A stretch of 45,880 bases of DNA from an uncultured Burkholderiales bacterium (GTDB lineage: Bacteria > Pseudomonadota > Gammaproteobacteria > Burkholderiales > Burkholderiaceae_C): contig CALAGS010000225.1 in the NCBI GenBank assembly GCA_937891665.1, positions 1 to 45,880 on the forward strand, written 5' to 3'. The notes under the pieces were generated by a model. It ran no database searches, was not told where the DNA came from, and was given only the letters and a program-made list of their open reading frames with translations. Positions 14,629-23,215 of this stretch are shown in pieces. Made by a program: the position numbers and the translations under genes. Position 1 is the stretch's first letter; each line of letters starts with the position of its first letter.

Positions 14629-16824
14629 TCAAGACAGACTCTTACCCCTGGCTAAATGCAATTTCTTGTAGCTGGCAATCAATCGGTGGTGTCTGTCCAA
14701 GCCTTCCAACTTCATGCTGGTGGGCGTCAAACCAAAGAAACGAACATTGCCATTCACCGAGCCCAACACGGCGTCCATTCTCGCGCTGCCAAACATGCGG
14801 CGAAAGTTGTGTTCGTAGTTTTCAATCTCGAGTTCTGGGTTTAAGGCAACTTCAAGCACCACATTCAATGCTTGGTAAAACAGTTTGCGTTCAACGGTGT
14901 TGTCGTTGTATTGCAAAAATGCACCTGTCAAATCTTGTGCTGCCTCCAATTGCTTTAAAGCCAGATGAATGAGCAGTTTCAACTCCAGTACCGTCAGTTG
15001 GCCCCAGTCGGTATTCTCATCAAACTCAATGCCTATGAGCGTTGCAATGTCGGCATACTCGTCCAATTCGTTGTTTTCCAAACGGTCTAGCAATGCGGTT
15101 AAGGCTTTATTGTCCAAGCGGTGCAAGTTCAGAATATCCTCACGGAACAACAAGGCCTTGTTGGTGTTGTCCCAAATCAAATCTTCTACTGGATAAATTT
15201 CGGAATAACCCGGCACCAAAATTCGGCACGCCATGGCACCTAGTTGGTCGTGCACCATGGTGTAAACCTCTTTGCCCAAGTTTTTCAAAATGCCAAACAA
15301 GGTAGCGGCTTCGTCGGCATTGGCCGTGTTGCTTTTGCCTGCAAAGTTCCATTCGACAAATTCATAATCTGCTTTGGCACTGAAAAAGCGCCAAGACACA
15401 ATGCCGCTGGAGTCAATGAAGTGCTCTACAAAATTGTAGGGCTCAGTCACGGCGTTGCTTTCAAAGGTGGGCGGCGGCAAATCGTTCAAGCCTTCAAAGC
15501 TACGGCCTTGCAGCAGCTCTGTCAGACTGCGCTCCAGAGCCGCTTCTAAACTGGGGTGCGCACCAAAGGAAGCAAATACGCCCCCTGTGCGAGGGTTCAT
15601 CAAGGTGACGCACATGACGGGGTAGGTACCGCCCAATGAAGCGTCTTTCACCAACACCGGAAAGCCTTGGGCTTCGAGGCCTTGAATGCCAGCCATGATG
15701 CTAGGGTATTTTGCCAACACTTCAGCAGGCACATCAGGCAAACAAATTTCGCCTTCCAAAATTTCACGCTTAACGGCGCGTTCAAAAATTTCCGACAAGC
15801 ATTGCACCTGCGCTTCGGCCAAGGTGTTGCCGGCGCTCATGCCGTTGCTGACAAACAAGTTCTCTACCAAGTTGGACGGGAAGTACACCACCTTGTTGTC
15901 AGACTGCCTCACGTAAGGCAAAGAACAAATACCGCGTTCAACATGACCCGAGTTGGTATCAATCAAATGCGAACCTTTCAACTCACCCTCGGGGTTGTAA
16001 ATTTGGAGACAGTAAGGGTCCAAAATTTCTTTGGGTAACGCATCCTTTTTCCCAGGCTTGAACCATCGCTCGTTAGGATAGTGAACAAACTCAGCATTGG
16101 CCAAGTCTTCTCCCCAATAGGCGCCAGCGTAGAAATGGTTGTTGTTAAGTCGCTCGATGTATTCACCCAATGCAGAAGCCAATGCACTCTCTTTGGTCGC
16201 CCCTTTGCCATTGGTAAAACACATGGGTGAATGCGCATCGCGAATGTGCAAAGACCATACGTTGGGAATGATGTTGCGCCACGAGGCAATTTCAATCTTG
16301 ATGCCCAAGTTTGCCAAGGTGCTAGACATGTTGGCAATGGTTTGCTCCAAGGGCAAGTCTTTACCAAGAATAAAGGTGCTACTTTCAGCAGTAGGTTTCA
16401 AGCTGAGCAAGGACTGTGCATCTGCATCCAAATTGGCCACTTCTTCAATGACAAATTCGGGGCTGGCTTGCACCACTTTTTTAACAGTACAACGCTCAAT
16501 CGAATTCAAAATACCACGTCTGTCGACTTCTGAAATTTCAGATGGCAACTCAACTTGGATTTTGAAAATCTGCTGATAACGGTTCTCTGGGTCAACAATG
16601 TTGTTTTGAGAGAGACGGATATTTTCTGTCGAGATATTGCGCGTGAGGCAATACAACTTCACAAAGTAAGCAGCGCACAAAGCCGACGATGCTAAAAAGT
16701 AATCAAATGGGCCGGGGGCTGAGCCATCGCCTTTGTAACGGATGGGCTGGTCGGCCACAAGCGTGAAGTCATCGAACTTGGCTTCCACACGAAGCTTGTC
16801 GAGAAAGTTGACCTTGATTTCCAT
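14629..16824 (-). CDS. OsmC-domain/YcaO-domain fusion protein
   Basis: This is a 731-residue fusion. Residues 1-130 are an OsmC/Ohr fold with its two cysteines at C50 ('SSALCAAYFV') and C112 ('IERCTVKK'). Residues from about 150 to 560 are a YcaO domain with the ATP/Mg motifs 'SALGEYIERL' (218-226), 'QCLSEIFERAVK' and 'LERSLTELLQGR'. The last 170 residues are a helical tail as in E. coli YcaO. YcaO enzymes activate amide backbones with ATP. E. coli YcaO has been linked to RimO-dependent methylthiolation of ribosomal protein S12. No azole or lasso-type precursor gene is nearby, so a housekeeping role is more likely than peptide natural-product synthesis. The region 16825-16934 before it presumably holds divergent promoters for this gene and chrA. 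Confidence 0.93.
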   Translation of the reverse strand: MEIKVNFLDKLRVEAKFDDFTLVADQPIRYKGDGSAPGPFDYFLASSALCAAYFVKLYCLTRNISTENIRLSQNNIVDPENRYQQIFKIQVELPSEISEVDRRGILNSIERCTVKKVVQASPEFVIEEVANLDADAQSLLSLKPTAESSTFILGKDLPLEQTIANMSSTLANLGIKIEIASWRNIIPNVWSLHIRDAHSPMCFTNGKGATKESALASALGEYIERLNNNHFYAGAYWGEDLANAEFVHYPNERWFKPGKKDALPKEILDPYCLQIYNPEGELKGSHLIDTNSGHVERGICSLPYVRQSDNKVVYFPSNLVENLFVSNGMSAGNTLAEAQVQCLSEIFERAVKREILEGEICLPDVPAEVLAKYPSIMAGIQGLEAQGFPVLVKDASLGGTYPVMCVTLMNPRTGGVFASFGAHPSLEAALERSLTELLQGRSFEGLNDLPPPTFESNAVTEPYNFVEHFIDSSGIVSWRFFSAKADYEFVEWNFAGKSNTANADEAATLFGILKNLGKEVYTMVHDQLGAMACRILVPGYSEIYPVEDLIWDNTNKALLFREDILNLHRLDNKALTALLDRLENNELDEYADIATLIGIEFDENTDWGQLTVLELKLLIHLALKQLEAAQDLTGAFLQYNDNTVERKLFYQALNVVLEVALNPELEIENYEHNFRRMFGSARMDAVLGSVNGNVRFFGLTPTSMKLEGLDRHHRLIASYKKLHLARGKSLS

Positions 16825-16934
16825 GGGTTCTATTTCAGAATAAATTCAAAATGAAGGGTTGTATTTAAGTCAGCATCAAGCTTTCAAGTATTTAACCCAT
16901 AAAGCATTCTGGCATTTCAAATTATGATCGAGCG

Positions 16935-18299
16935 ATGAACTCTGTTGAAGGAACATCGCTGAATAACCTGCCTGAAGCGCCTGAAAAAGTGAGTTTTTGG
17001 CAAGCCTTTGCCTTTTGGCTCAAGTTGGGCTTCATCAGCTTCGGCGGGCCTGCTGGCCAAATTGCCATCATGCACGAGGAATTAGTGGTTAGACGGCGCT
17101 GGCTTTCAGAAAAACGTTTTCTTCATGCACTCAATTACTGCATGGTGTTGCCCGGACCAGAAGCCCAACAACTGGCCACCTACATTGGCTGGTTGATGCA
17201 CAAAACAAGGGGCGGCATTGTGGCCGGTGTTTTGTTTGTTCTGCCATCGCTGTTCCTCTTGATTGCTCTGTCGTGGATTTACATCGCCTACGGTCAAGTG
17301 GCTTGGGTGGCCGGATTGTTCTATGGCATCAAGCCAGCCGTCACCGCCATCGTCATTCAAGCTGCGCATCGCATAGGCTCACGCGCTTTGAAAAACAACT
17401 TTCTGTTGGGCATTGCAGCGGCCAGTTTCGTGGCCATCTTTGCATTCAATGTACCTTTTCCTTTGATCGTTTTGGCGGCTGCCATCATCGGTTTTGTCGG
17501 AGGCCGAAAGTGGCCTGATTCATCCAGTGCAGGGGGTGGACATGCTGCCTCTCAAGCCAACTTCGGAAATTCACTCATCAACGATGAAACGCCTACACCA
17601 CCGCATGCCATTTTCTCTGCGAAGCGCTTGTTGCAGGTGTTGCTGGCAGGCTTTACTTTATGGGCCTTGCCCATGGGCTATTTGGTGATGCACAACGGAT
17701 GGGATCACACCTTCACCCAAATGAGCTGGTTCTTTACCAAAGCGGCACTGCTCACCTTTGGAGGCGCTTATGCGGTGTTGCCTTATGTTTACCAAGGCGC
17801 GGTTGAACAGTTCGGTTGGATCACAGCCACTCAAATGATCGATGGCTTGGCCTTGGGTGAAACCACGCCAGGCCCGCTCATCATGGTGGTGGCTTTTGTG
17901 GGTTTTGTGGGCGGCTATGTCAAAGCGGTGCTCGGCCCAGACAGTTTGTTTTTAGCGGGCGCGTTGGCAGCCATGCTGGTCACCTGGTTCACGTTTTTAC
18001 CTTCGTTTATTTTTATCCTGGCAGGCGGGCCCTTTGTGGAAAGCACGCACAACAATTTGAAATTCACAGCGCCTCTGACGGCCATCACTGCCGCGGTGGT
18101 GGGGGTCATTGTGAATTTGGCTTTGTTCTTTGGCTATCACACACTTTGGCCGCAGGGCTTTAGTGGGTCTGTAGATATAGCGTCTGCAATCATTGCAGCA
18201 GGCGCTGCCATAGCACTGCTCAAATTCAAGCGCAATGTGATGCAGGTGATTGGGGTTTGTGGATTGGTTGGCATTTGCTTGCAATATGGACTGAAATAA
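16935..18299 (+). CDS. chrA: Chromate transporter, two-domain ChrA type
   Basis: This 454-residue membrane protein contains both halves of the long-chain CHR family. The first carries 'LKLGFISFGGPAGQIAIMHEELV' with 'LPGPEAQQLATYIG'. The second carries 'ALLTFGGAYAVLPYVYQGAVEQFGW' with 'LGETTPGPLIMVVAFVGFVGGY'. The paired FGG and PGP motifs are the family signatures. ChrA exports chromate from the cytoplasm, using the proton-motive force. No chrB regulator is adjacent. A hydrophilic loop with Ser/Gly/His (around residues 196-220) separates the halves. The gene is followed by a toxin-antitoxin pair that has its own promoter. Confidence 0.93.
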   Translation: MNSVEGTSLNNLPEAPEKVSFWQAFAFWLKLGFISFGGPAGQIAIMHEELVVRRRWLSEKRFLHALNYCMVLPGPEAQQLATYIGWLMHKTRGGIVAGVLFVLPSLFLLIALSWIYIAYGQVAWVAGLFYGIKPAVTAIVIQAAHRIGSRALKNNFLLGIAAASFVAIFAFNVPFPLIVLAAAIIGFVGGRKWPDSSSAGGGHAASQANFGNSLINDETPTPPHAIFSAKRLLQVLLAGFTLWALPMGYLVMHNGWDHTFTQMSWFFTKAALLTFGGAYAVLPYVYQGAVEQFGWITATQMIDGLALGETTPGPLIMVVAFVGFVGGYVKAVLGPDSLFLAGALAAMLVTWFTFLPSFIFILAGGPFVESTHNNLKFTAPLTAITAAVVGVIVNLALFFGYHTLWPQGFSGSVDIASAIIAAGAAIALLKFKRNVMQVIGVCGLVGICLQYGLK

Positions 18300-18310
18300 G
18301 TCGAAGCCTA

Positions 18311-18361
18311 TTTACACATTGGAATAAATCCTGTAAATTCTGACCAATCTAGTCAGAATTT
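18311..18361 (+). promoter_or_regulatory. Promoter and palindromic operator of the toxin-antitoxin pair
   Basis: TTTACA (18311-18316) and TAAATT (18334-18339) are spaced by 17 bp, as for a sigma-70 promoter. A perfect 10-bp inverted repeat, AAATTCTGAC (18335-18344) and GTCAGAATTT (18352-18361) with a 7-bp spacer, covers the -10 box. Phd/YefM antitoxins autorepress through such palindromes. The repeat ends in a T-run, so it could also terminate chrA transcription. Confidence 0.6.
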
Positions 18362-18375
18362 TTCTGGAGAAAAAT

Positions 18376-18627
18376 ATGCAAATATGGCAAATGCAAGAAG
18401 CAAAAGCTCGGTTGTCCGAGGTCATCAAATGTGCAGAGACTTCAGGCCCTCAAAACATCACGGTACATGGTCAACCAGTTGCCGTTGTCATTTCTCAGGC
18501 TATGTTTGAGAAACTAACAGGCAATCAACAATCGCTGGTTAGTTTTATGCGCGCATCGCCTTTGTATGCCATGGAAGATCTTCCGCTTGAACGTGATAAA
18601 AGTCCCACACGCAAGGTTTCACTTTGA
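18376..18627 (+). CDS. Type II antitoxin, Phd/YefM family
   Basis: This is an 83-residue protein with the Phd/YefM N-terminal DNA-binding fold: 'MQEAKARLSEVIKCAE' and 'ITVHGQPVAVVISQAMFEKL'. The C-terminal part, from about residue 55, is the flexible toxin-neutralising segment. It should bind and inhibit the PIN toxin encoded next and repress its own promoter, whose palindrome lies 15 bp upstream. TCTGGAGA provides a good ribosome-binding site. The toxin start overlaps its stop (TTGA). Confidence 0.9.
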   Translation: MQIWQMQEAKARLSEVIKCAETSGPQNITVHGQPVAVVISQAMFEKLTGNQQSLVSFMRASPLYAMEDLPLERDKSPTRKVSL

Positions 18628-19037
18628 GCTACCTGATTGATACCAATGTGCTGTCAGAAATTAGGCGCAAGACGCCTGATGCCAATGTTGTCAAATGGGT
18701 TAACAGCAGACCGCCAACATCACTTTATTTGAGTGTGCTAACTTTGGGCGAGTTGCGCAAAGGCATAGACAGTTTGGTCGATACAAAACGCAGACTGAAG
18801 TTGGTGGACTGGCTTGAAACTGAACTTCCTTTGTTTTTTGCTGGACGCATACTGGCTATCGACCAAGGCGTTGCCCATCACTGGGGTAGGTTGCTGGCGG
18901 AGGCAGGACGAACCATGCCTGCCATAGACAGTCTTCTTGGCGCAACAGCATCACACCATGGTTTAACCATGGTGACGCGCAACAGCAAAGATTTTGAAAA
19001 CTTAGGACTAGATGTCCTCAACCCTTGGAACGATTGA
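18624..19037 (+). CDS. PIN-domain toxin (VapC/FitB family)
   Basis: This is a 137-residue PIN ribonuclease. Acidic metal ligands are visible at D6 ('LIDTNVLSE'), E43 ('LTLGELRKG'), D102 ('MPAIDSLLGATA') and near D123 ('VTRNSKDF'). The layout matches VapC/FitB toxins, which cleave RNA when not held by antitoxin. Translation appears to start at a TTG that overlaps the antitoxin stop by 4 nt, which would keep toxin below antitoxin. All four acidic positions are intact, so the toxin is probably active. The downstream gene's first possible ATG (19012) overlaps its end. Confidence 0.9.
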   Translation: MSYLIDTNVLSEIRRKTPDANVVKWVNSRPPTSLYLSVLTLGELRKGIDSLVDTKRRLKLVDWLETELPLFFAGRILAIDQGVAHHWGRLLAEAGRTMPAIDSLLGATASHHGLTMVTRNSKDFENLGLDVLNPWND

Positions 19038-19041
19038 AACA

Positions 19042-20202
19042 ATGACCAAAGAATTCGACATCGTGGTGCACGGCGCCACTGGCTTTACAGGCCGCCTCAT
19101 CGCAGAGTATTTACTTACCCGCTCAGACTCAGGGCTCACATGGGCCATGGGTGGCCGAAGCATGGAAAAACTGCAAGCAGTGCGCGCCGAAATCGGCGCA
19201 CCAGCTTCCACCCCCTTGTTGGTCATTGAAAGCAGCGACGAGGCTTCATTGAAGTCCCTCATGTCCAAAACACGCTTGGTTATTTCAGCAGTGGGTCCCT
19301 ACCAGCTGTATGGCAACGAGTTGGTCAAAGCCTGCGCCGAATCAGGCGTTGACTATGTTGACTTGTGCGGCGAACCCGCCTGGATGCGCCACATGATTGA
19401 CCAGCACCAAAGCACTGCAGAGAAAAGCGGCGCTCGCTTGGTGTTCTCTTGCGGCTTTGACTCTAGCCCTTTCGACTTGGGTGTGTTCATGGCACAAGAA
19501 GAAATGACCAAGCGTTTTGGCAAGCCCGCACAGCGTGTGCGCGGCCGCGTTCGCAAAATGAAGGGCACATTTTCTGGCGGCACCGCAGCCAGCTTCAAAG
19601 CCACTATGGCTGCAGCTGCCACTCAGCCTGGCGTCATAGACTTGCTCAAAAACCCCTTTTCACTCACACCTGGCTTTGAGGGTCCGCGACAACCCACAGG
19701 CCACAAACCCATGCTAGATGAAGTGATGGGCGTCTGGGTTGCGCCTTTCATCATGGCCACCATCAACACGCGCAATGTGCACCGCTCCAACTTTTTGTTG
19801 AACCATGTGTGGGGCTCCGATTTTGCGTACGACGAAATGATCGTGACTGGACCCGGCGAAAAAGGCGAAGCCATTGCCAACGCCATTGCACAAGATAAGA
19901 GCATGAGCGAAGACAAACTCAAACCCGGTGAAGGTCCTTCCAAGGCCGAACGCGAAGCGGGCAGCTATGACGTACTGTTCATTGCGACCAATGAGCAGGG
20001 CCAATCTGTCAAAGTGGGCGTCAAAGGCGACCGCGATCCAGGCTATGGCAGCACTTCCAAAATGATTGCCGAAGCGGCCATTTGCTTGCTGAAAGATGCC
20101 ACAGTCACGAACGGCGGATTCTGGACACCCGCTTCAGCCATGGGCAACGCACTCATCGCTCGACTGCAGTCGCACGCCGGTCTGACATTTACCGTTGAAT
20201 AA
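19042..20202 (+). CDS. Saccharopine dehydrogenase-like NAD(P)-binding oxidoreductase
   Basis: This 386-residue protein begins with the Rossmann motif 'FDIVVHGATGFTGRLIAEYL' and continues with 'LTWAMGGRSMEKLQAVR' and 'GPYQLYGNELVKACAESGVDYVDLCGE', which define the saccharopine-dehydrogenase/trans-acting enoyl-reductase family. Those proteins reduce or oxidise diverse substrates, including polyketide-lipid double bonds in mycobacteria; the substrate here is unknown. An upstream ATG at 19012 would overlap the toxin gene, so 19042 is preferred. It could be read through from the TA promoter. It ends 14 nt from the convergent P1 peptidase. Confidence 0.85.
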   Translation: MTKEFDIVVHGATGFTGRLIAEYLLTRSDSGLTWAMGGRSMEKLQAVRAEIGAPASTPLLVIESSDEASLKSLMSKTRLVISAVGPYQLYGNELVKACAESGVDYVDLCGEPAWMRHMIDQHQSTAEKSGARLVFSCGFDSSPFDLGVFMAQEEMTKRFGKPAQRVRGRVRKMKGTFSGGTAASFKATMAAAATQPGVIDLLKNPFSLTPGFEGPRQPTGHKPMLDEVMGVWVAPFIMATINTRNVHRSNFLLNHVWGSDFAYDEMIVTGPGEKGEAIANAIAQDKSMSEDKLKPGEGPSKAEREAGSYDVLFIATNEQGQSVKVGVKGDRDPGYGSTSKMIAEAAICLLKDATVTNGGFWTPASAMGNALIARLQSHAGLTFTVE

Positions 20203-20216
20203 AACGCTCCAAAGCC

Positions 20217-21296
20217 TTAAGGATTGAGCTCCATCGCAGAAGGCAAATACCCTTTCAGGCTGTGCACGCCATTGGCAAACAAGATGGCGTTCACAGTGGC
20301 TTGGGCTGTAGCCTCTGCAGCCATGACCGTCAGCAACAGCATGTCGGGTGCTGCGGTTTCAGCACAAGTGGCAATGGCAAACAAGGTGTCGCCATCCAAG
20401 GTGGTGTGAGCAGGCCGGATGCTTCTTGCAAAGCCATCGTGCGCACTCATGGCCAAACGCTTAGCCTGCGATTTGTTCAGGGTGGCATTGGTAGCCACCA
20501 CACCAATGGAAGTGTTGGTGCCCGCCATTGGAATGGCAGAACTCTGACCCGCCAGCAATGCTTGCTGGGTATTAAGCAAGCGCGTGCCGTCGGCTGTTCT
20601 AGCACCTGCCAACACTTGCCCGTTAGCCGGATCGATCACATCGCCAACGGCATTGCATGCCACCATCGCCCCTACTTGCCATGGCCCCACTTTGACCAAA
20701 GCATGGCCCATACCGCCTTTCATGGCCCGGTTCAAGCCAAACAATTTACCCACCACGGCACCCGCACCTGCTCCCACATTGCCCGACATGGGAGGTACGA
20801 CCGAACGCATGGCACTGGCCGTCATCGGTTTTTGATAAAGCGCATCATCGCAAGCCGCATAGCCAGCCGCGGCGTCGGGTCTGATTTTGGCGTTATCGCC
20901 TTCTCGTACCAAAGGCAAGTCAAACAACACGGCGGCGGGCACGATGGGCACGCAACCATGGCCGGTTTGAAACCCTAAGTTGCGTTCGTCTAACCACTGC
21001 ATGACACCGCTTGCAGCATCCAAGCCAAAGGCGCTACCACCAGATAACAAGACCGCATGCACTTTGTCGACCAAATTGGTGGGGTCGAGCAAATCAGTTT
21101 CTCGGGTGCCAGGGGCAGCACCCCGCACATCGACACCACCCACTGCACCTTGGGGCGCCAACACCACCGAGCACCCCGTTAGGCGCTGGCTGGAGGTAAA
21201 GTGGCCCACATGCAAACCTGCAATATCAGCAATGCTGCCGTAATGCGGATTGGCTCTTTGGCTCAATCGGGTGTTTACAATGTTCTGAGATGTCAT
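20217..21296 (-). CDS. P1-family (DmpA-like) aminopeptidase
   Basis: This 359-residue Ntn-like hydrolase of the DmpA/BapA family shows the blocks 'SIADIAGLHVGHFT', 'GVDVRGAAPGTRETDLLDP', 'LSGGSAFGLDAASGVMQWL' and 'AGTNTSIGVVATNATLNKSQAKRLA'. The last carries the probable autoproteolysis site and N-terminal Thr/Ser nucleophile. Family members release N-terminal D- or beta-amino acids or L-residues from small peptides. No signal peptide is seen, so the enzyme is likely cytosolic. The ATG at 21296 is preferred over one at 21368 because it has an AAAGG-type ribosome-binding site and matches the family start. It is divergent from a dipeptide-type importer, so it may hydrolyse what that importer brings in. 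Confidence 0.87.
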   Translation of the reverse strand: MTSQNIVNTRLSQRANPHYGSIADIAGLHVGHFTSSQRLTGCSVVLAPQGAVGGVDVRGAAPGTRETDLLDPTNLVDKVHAVLLSGGSAFGLDAASGVMQWLDERNLGFQTGHGCVPIVPAAVLFDLPLVREGDNAKIRPDAAAGYAACDDALYQKPMTASAMRSVVPPMSGNVGAGAGAVVGKLFGLNRAMKGGMGHALVKVGPWQVGAMVACNAVGDVIDPANGQVLAGARTADGTRLLNTQQALLAGQSSAIPMAGTNTSIGVVATNATLNKSQAKRLAMSAHDGFARSIRPAHTTLDGDTLFAIATCAETAAPDMLLLTVMAAEATAQATVNAILFANGVHSLKGYLPSAMELNP

Positions 21297-21379
21297 CTGA
21301 AAGCCTTTTATCAATGCCCCCGCCTTGTCTTGCCAACATGGCTGATGGGACGCCAACCCTGAAGACACAAGGATAACGC

Positions 21380-22348
21380 GTGTCTTCGTTTGTGCTTCAA
21401 CGTTTCTTCAGTTTTTTCGCCACCTTGGCGGTCACGTCGGTGGTGGTATTTGGGGTGCTGGAATGGTTGCCCGGCAACGCAGCGCAAGTTATTTTGGGCG
21501 AAACTGCTACCCCAGAGTCTTTGGCGGCCATGGAAGAAAAATTGGGCCTTAATCAGCCTGCCCTCTCCCGCTATGTTGATTGGGTAGGTGGCTTGCTTCA
21601 AGGCCAATCGGGCATGAGTATTTCCTACGACACACCCACAGCAGTGCTCATGATGGAGCGCATGCACGTCACGCTGCCTTTGGCCATCATGGCCATGAGC
21701 ATGACCATCATCATGGCCTTGTGTCTGGGTTTGTATGCCGCCTCTAAACAAAACACCGCTGGCGATGTGGGGGTCATGACACTCAGCCAATTGGGCTTGG
21801 CTTTGCCAAATTTTTGGTTGGCCATTTTGTTGATCTTGCTTTTTGCAGTGCACCTTCAATGGGTCAGTGCGGGCGGATTTCCAGGGTGGTCTGAGGAAGA
21901 TGGCGGCGGCTTGTTGGCAGGCACTGCAGCACTGATATTGCCGGCCATCGCATTGGCAGCCGTTCAAACTGCCATCCTCACACGGGTCACACGTTCGGCA
22001 GTCATTGAATCGATGTCGGAAGACTACGTGCGCACTGCCCGTGCCAAGGGCCTTTCTAAGCAGCAAGTGCTGTGGCAGCACGTGCTGCGCAACGCCATGA
22101 TTCCCGTGGTCACGGTCATGGGTTTGCAATTTGGCAACCTCATTACCAGCGCCATCGTCATTGAAAATGTGTTTGTGTTGCCTGGCATTGGTCGCCTCAT
22201 TTTTCAGGCCATTGCCAACCGCGATTTGATTGTGGTGCGCGACGTGGTGATGTTGCTTTCTGCCATGGTCATCTTGATTAACTTCTTCATTGACCTGCTC
22301 TATGCTTGGATTGACCCGCGTTTAAAAACAGGGGCCGCAGCCGTATGA
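21380..22348 (+). CDS. Dipeptide/oligopeptide-type ABC permease (DppB-like)
   Basis: This is a 322-residue inner-membrane permease with the DppB/GsiC layout: a first helix 'FVLQRFFSFFATLAVTSVVVFGVLEWLPG', a periplasmic loop and a five-helix transport domain. The cytoplasmic EAA-type loop 'SEDYVRTARAKGLSKQQVLWQHVLRNAMIPVVTV' is intact. It starts at GTG 21380 with AAGGAT 6 nt upstream. The next gene begins inside its last codon (ATGAG at 22345), so the permeases are translationally coupled. It is the first gene of a five-gene importer that ends with the binding protein. Confidence 0.93.
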   Translation: MSSFVLQRFFSFFATLAVTSVVVFGVLEWLPGNAAQVILGETATPESLAAMEEKLGLNQPALSRYVDWVGGLLQGQSGMSISYDTPTAVLMMERMHVTLPLAIMAMSMTIIMALCLGLYAASKQNTAGDVGVMTLSQLGLALPNFWLAILLILLFAVHLQWVSAGGFPGWSEEDGGGLLAGTAALILPAIALAAVQTAILTRVTRSAVIESMSEDYVRTARAKGLSKQQVLWQHVLRNAMIPVVTVMGLQFGNLITSAIVIENVFVLPGIGRLIFQAIANRDLIVVRDVVMLLSAMVILINFFIDLLYAWIDPRLKTGAAAV

Positions 22349-23199
22349 GTAAACCGCCAACTTTCTCAAGCAGTGTGCAACGCGCCTTCAAGCACCCCAG
22401 CTTTGTGGCGGGTGCTGCCATTGTGGTGTTGCTTGTGATCAGCGCAACCGTGTCTTTATTTTGGTCGCCCTACCCCGTAGGTGACATTGACATCCCCAAT
22501 AAATTGGCAGGGCCCAGTGCTCAACATTGGTTTGGCACAGACAGTCTAGGTCGCGACATTGCGTCGCTCTTGTTGGTGGGCAGCCAAAACTCTTTGCTGG
22601 TCGGTTTCATTGCGGTGGGCATTGGCTTGGGCTTGGGTGTACCGCTGGGCTTGTTGGCATCTGCCCGACGCGGTTGGATCGAAGAGGTGGTCATGCGCGC
22701 TGCCGACTTCACCTTTGCATTCCCCGCATTGCTTTCCGCCATTTTGCTCACTGCCATTTATGGGCCGGGCTTGGTGGTCAGTATCACTGCCATTGGTATT
22801 TTCAACATCCCTGTGTTTGCGCGCATCACGCGGGGCGCAGCCAATGCCGTGTGGTCGCGCGACTTCACCTTGGCAGCCAAGGCCGCTGGCAAAACCAAAT
22901 GGGCTATTACTTGGGAGCATGTGTTGCCCAATGTGGCCAGCGTGCTCATTGTGCAAGCCACTGTGCAATTTGCCATTGCCATCTTGGCTGAAGCCGCATT
23001 GTCTTATTTGGGTTTGGGCACCCAACCTCCCAATCCAAGTTGGGGCCGCATGCTGAATGAAGCGCAATCTCAAATGTTCCAAGCGCCAATGCTGGCGGTC
23101 TATCCAGGCGTCGCCATTGCACTGGCGGTACTTGGCCTCAATTTGCTCGGCGATGGACTGCGTGACCTGCTCGACCCTCGTTTGTCGAGAACGCGATAA
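22345..23199 (+). CDS. Dipeptide/oligopeptide-type ABC permease (DppC-like)
   Basis: This 284-residue permease has the N-terminal OppC-type helix and the 'HWFGTDSLGRDIASLLLVGSQNSLLVGF' hallmark of DppC proteins. The EAA loop is 'SRDFTLAAKAAGKTKWAITWEHVLPNVASVLIV', and the C-terminus is 'GVAIALAVLGLNLLGDGLRDLLDPRL'. It forms the channel with the upstream DppB-like protein. Start and stop overlaps with the upstream gene indicate a single transcript. Confidence 0.94.
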   Translation: MSKPPTFSSSVQRAFKHPSFVAGAAIVVLLVISATVSLFWSPYPVGDIDIPNKLAGPSAQHWFGTDSLGRDIASLLLVGSQNSLLVGFIAVGIGLGLGVPLGLLASARRGWIEEVVMRAADFTFAFPALLSAILLTAIYGPGLVVSITAIGIFNIPVFARITRGAANAVWSRDFTLAAKAAGKTKWAITWEHVLPNVASVLIVQATVQFAIAILAEAALSYLGLGTQPPNPSWGRMLNEAQSQMFQAPMLAVYPGVAIALAVLGLNLLGDGLRDLLDPRLSRTR

Positions 23200-23215
23200 G
23201 CGCATTGGCTTGAAC

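Noticed and set aside
14629..16824. YcaO-based azole or thioamide peptide natural-product cluster
   Set aside because: No precursor peptide, dehydrogenase or TfuA-like partner next to it; the protein matches the stand-alone OsmC-YcaO type.
16923..16928. TATGAT as a -10 box for chrA
   Set aside because: Only 6 nt before the start codon and no matching -35, so it would give almost no leader.
20262..20978. 238-codon plus-strand frame opposite the P1 peptidase
   Set aside because: No motifs; antisense to a well-supported gene.
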